Shown here in pieces: positions 42,589 to 44,094 of a DNA stretch of 44,094 nucleotides (within the stretch, counting starts at the first letter, position 1; each line of letters begins with the position of its first letter). Where the stretch lies: the NCBI GenBank assembly GCA_000969725.1, contig JXSR01S007835.1; one strand, written 5' to 3'. The notes beneath the pieces are model-generated. The model was not told the DNA's origin and searched no databases. It saw only the letters and a program-made list of their open reading frames with translations. The stretch comes from Ophiothrix spiculata (taxonomy: Eukaryota > Echinodermata > Ophiuroidea > Amphilepidida > Ophiotrichidae). The translations under genes and the position numbers were made by a program.

Positions 42589-43059
42589 TCAATATTTTCA
42601 TTTCTACATCTTTTACGCATGTTTTGATGAAAAACTGTGTAATTTACTCGAGTCTTATTGGTGTGAGGGCTGATCAAAGGCACTAATATCGAAGAGGGGG
42701 TCTGAACAAACCTCATTGTTTCTTTTTTCGAATTTCAAAAACAATTGACATGATATGGGCTTCAAACTACCTATGAACATACATGTCTTACTTATTAAAC
42801 TAAAAATTAGACGAAAACATCATGTTCTAAGATTTATAAGAAAAATGACTTTATGATATCATTGAGACGTCATTCCATAATCGATGGTACACAGATTATT
42901 ATCAGTGGATAGAAGAGAACCTTACACAGAATATGATAGCAAACAATGCATAAATAGTTCCAAAAAGAAAGCCTAAAAGGTGTTTCTAAAATTACATACT
43001 AGTAAGTGAATTGAATCAAAACACTTTCAGTACAAATAATAATAATACCTAATAAACAC
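42589..43059. other. Unannotated stretch
   Basis: No gene or structured repeat recognised. Confidence 0.45.
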
Positions 43060-43160
43060 GATTCTCTTTCGAGCACTTTGACACCAGTAAGAGAACATGT
43101 TGTAAGAAGTGGTGGCCACAATATTGATTGGACTGGTGTCAAAGTGCTCGAAAGAGAATC
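43060..43160. repeat. 101-bp palindrome, 29-bp perfect arms
   Basis: Arms 43060-43088 and 43132-43160 are exact complements (GATTCTCTTTCGAGCACTTT then GACACCAGT) around a 43-base loop. The right arm is coding sequence of the Penelope-like fragment that starts in the loop, so the left arm is a back-copy of that coding sequence. Confidence 0.95.
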
Positions 43161-43300
43161 CATGAGTATTCTCGTTGGGTGCTGGAGGGAATACATATTA
43201 ACACCGAAGGACCGAACAAAAACAAAAACAAATGCCTGGACTTAGATCCTATATGGGACATCTTGCTCCAGAAGAGGGACATCGTCAAGTTATCATGGCG
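43087..43300 (+). pseudogene. C-terminal end of a Penelope-like/GIY-YIG retroelement ORF, frameshifted
   Basis: In one frame from about 43087 the translation reads VREHVVRSGGHNIDW then VKVLERE (HNIDW at 43117-43131; VKVLERE at 43138-43158). After a single-base frameshift between 43159 and 43169 the next frame continues SRWVLEGIHI, then a basic segment and LDPIWDILLQ to about 43270. The order EH..GH.IDW, VLERE, R...EAIHI, L..IY or LDPIW is the pattern I know from the tails of animal retroelement proteins of the Penelope-like/GIY-YIG type. The reverse transcriptase and the upstream part of the nuclease are missing. The assignment rests on motif memory without a search; the existence of a broken coding remnant is better supported than its family. 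Confidence 0.6.
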
Positions 43301-44094
43301 TCATTGTCATCTTATGACGTCATCACCAAGAGAAAATTTCACAGCACAAGATCAACTGAGGACGGATGTAGCACGTCTGAAAGTACTTTTGAAGGTACGG
43401 TACGTTATTTATTGTAGCGCAGAAATATAATCCATCATCAATTTTAGTTTCTATCGCTACTAGGCTAGTACAAATTAAAAAAATGAGTGAAACAAATGGC
43501 AAAAGTAACGAAATTTCGACCCCTGTTAAGTATACTTTTGCAATTTGTTGGGCCTATGGCTTTAATTTAAATTTTAATGATTAGCCTATACGTATGATTC
43601 TCCACTTGTACATTTTGAAATGGTTTTCTGCTTGTCAATATTTTTCTTTGTATGTGTTCTTTTATTTAATGAATATAATTTCATCTTAAAATTCAATCGC
43701 GAGCGCTTTATTATCTGATTTTGTGTCCACATGGACTCCTCTTGACCACCAACTTGATAGAGGACCTTGTCCACGTAAGTACGTAAAGGAAAACATAATA
43801 TTCAATGATTAAAGAAACCAAAGACAAGACAAAAAATCCATTTCACTTAAGCATAACATTGTGAATTTCCTCGAGCCATATAACCAGCAAAGCACTGGAG
43901 ACGGAAACAAAATATCTCGTAGGAAAATGAAACGCAATAACATAACATAACATGTATGTTGTAAAATAACATGACCATTTGACTTCCATGCAGACAGCCT
44001 TTAGCTATAGGAAACGATGAATCTGAGCACACAGATACTGATGGTGATGGCAGCGTAAATTGAAAACGTGCATTTCTGTACAGGGTTCACCAAA
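43301..44094. other. Unannotated window end
   Basis: No gene recognised. Minus-strand frames at 43586-43774 and 43847-44032 have no motif. CATAACATAACATAACATG at about 43938 is a short (CATAA)n run. Confidence 0.4.

Noticed and set aside
1..44094. A bacterial-style defence or biosynthetic system, CRISPR array or phage
   Set aside because: No operon-like gene runs, no regularly spaced direct repeats with unique spacers, and all recognisable proteins are animal retroelement remnants.

Overview
The window reads as gene-poor, AT-rich nuclear DNA of an animal, most likely a marine invertebrate. Three things point there: 5'-truncated non-LTR retrotransposons with hexamer-repeat 3' tails, tRNA-derived SINEs whose body carries a CCTTGGGCAA-type motif, and a dense population of short inverted-repeat transposons (MITEs and foldbacks). 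I cannot assign a phylum from sequence alone. No operons, ribosome binding sites, CRISPR arrays or rRNA are visible. No intact host gene can be supported. Almost all open frames are short chance frames or lie inside repeats. One 562-bp assembly gap lies at 14934-15495.

Layout. 1-4260: mostly unannotatable DNA with a dispersed direct duplication (1692-1890 and 3382-3580), a CCGACAG palindrome cluster and a degenerate minisatellite. 4268-4650: half of a TA-type MITE followed by a LINE 3' tail. 7347-7878: two oppositely oriented MITEs of one family. 8255-8451: a tRNA-derived SINE. 10384-11665: a tandem array broken by a 500-bp inverted-repeat element with a clear ATTAT duplication. 14134-14923: a tandem duplication, then a GC-rich foldback beside the gap. 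15655-16770, 36180-36800 and 39775-40320: three copies of a family marked by ACAAACGTTACC clusters. 18950-36075: at least four diverged copies of a long non-coding unit (here 'R'), each broken by different transposons. These include a 1,044-bp element with about 330-bp terminal inverted repeats, a 445-bp MITE nested in another inverted-repeat element, and a LINE fragment encoding a truncated reverse transcriptase (28214-29071, minus). 37000-44094: SINE pieces, palindromic elements, a 200-bp tandem duplication with a conserved 47-bp core, and a broken Penelope-like ORF end carrying a perfect 29-bp inverted duplication.

The only recognisable proteins are transposon remnants, so there is no host pathway to describe. 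The value of the window is as a layered record of insertions. Several paralogous copies provide empty-site sequences that date and delimit the mobile elements, and different MITE families share an internal motif. Weak candidate exons (6666-7022, 9495-9830, 17540-17970, 38151-38354) are listed with low confidence.
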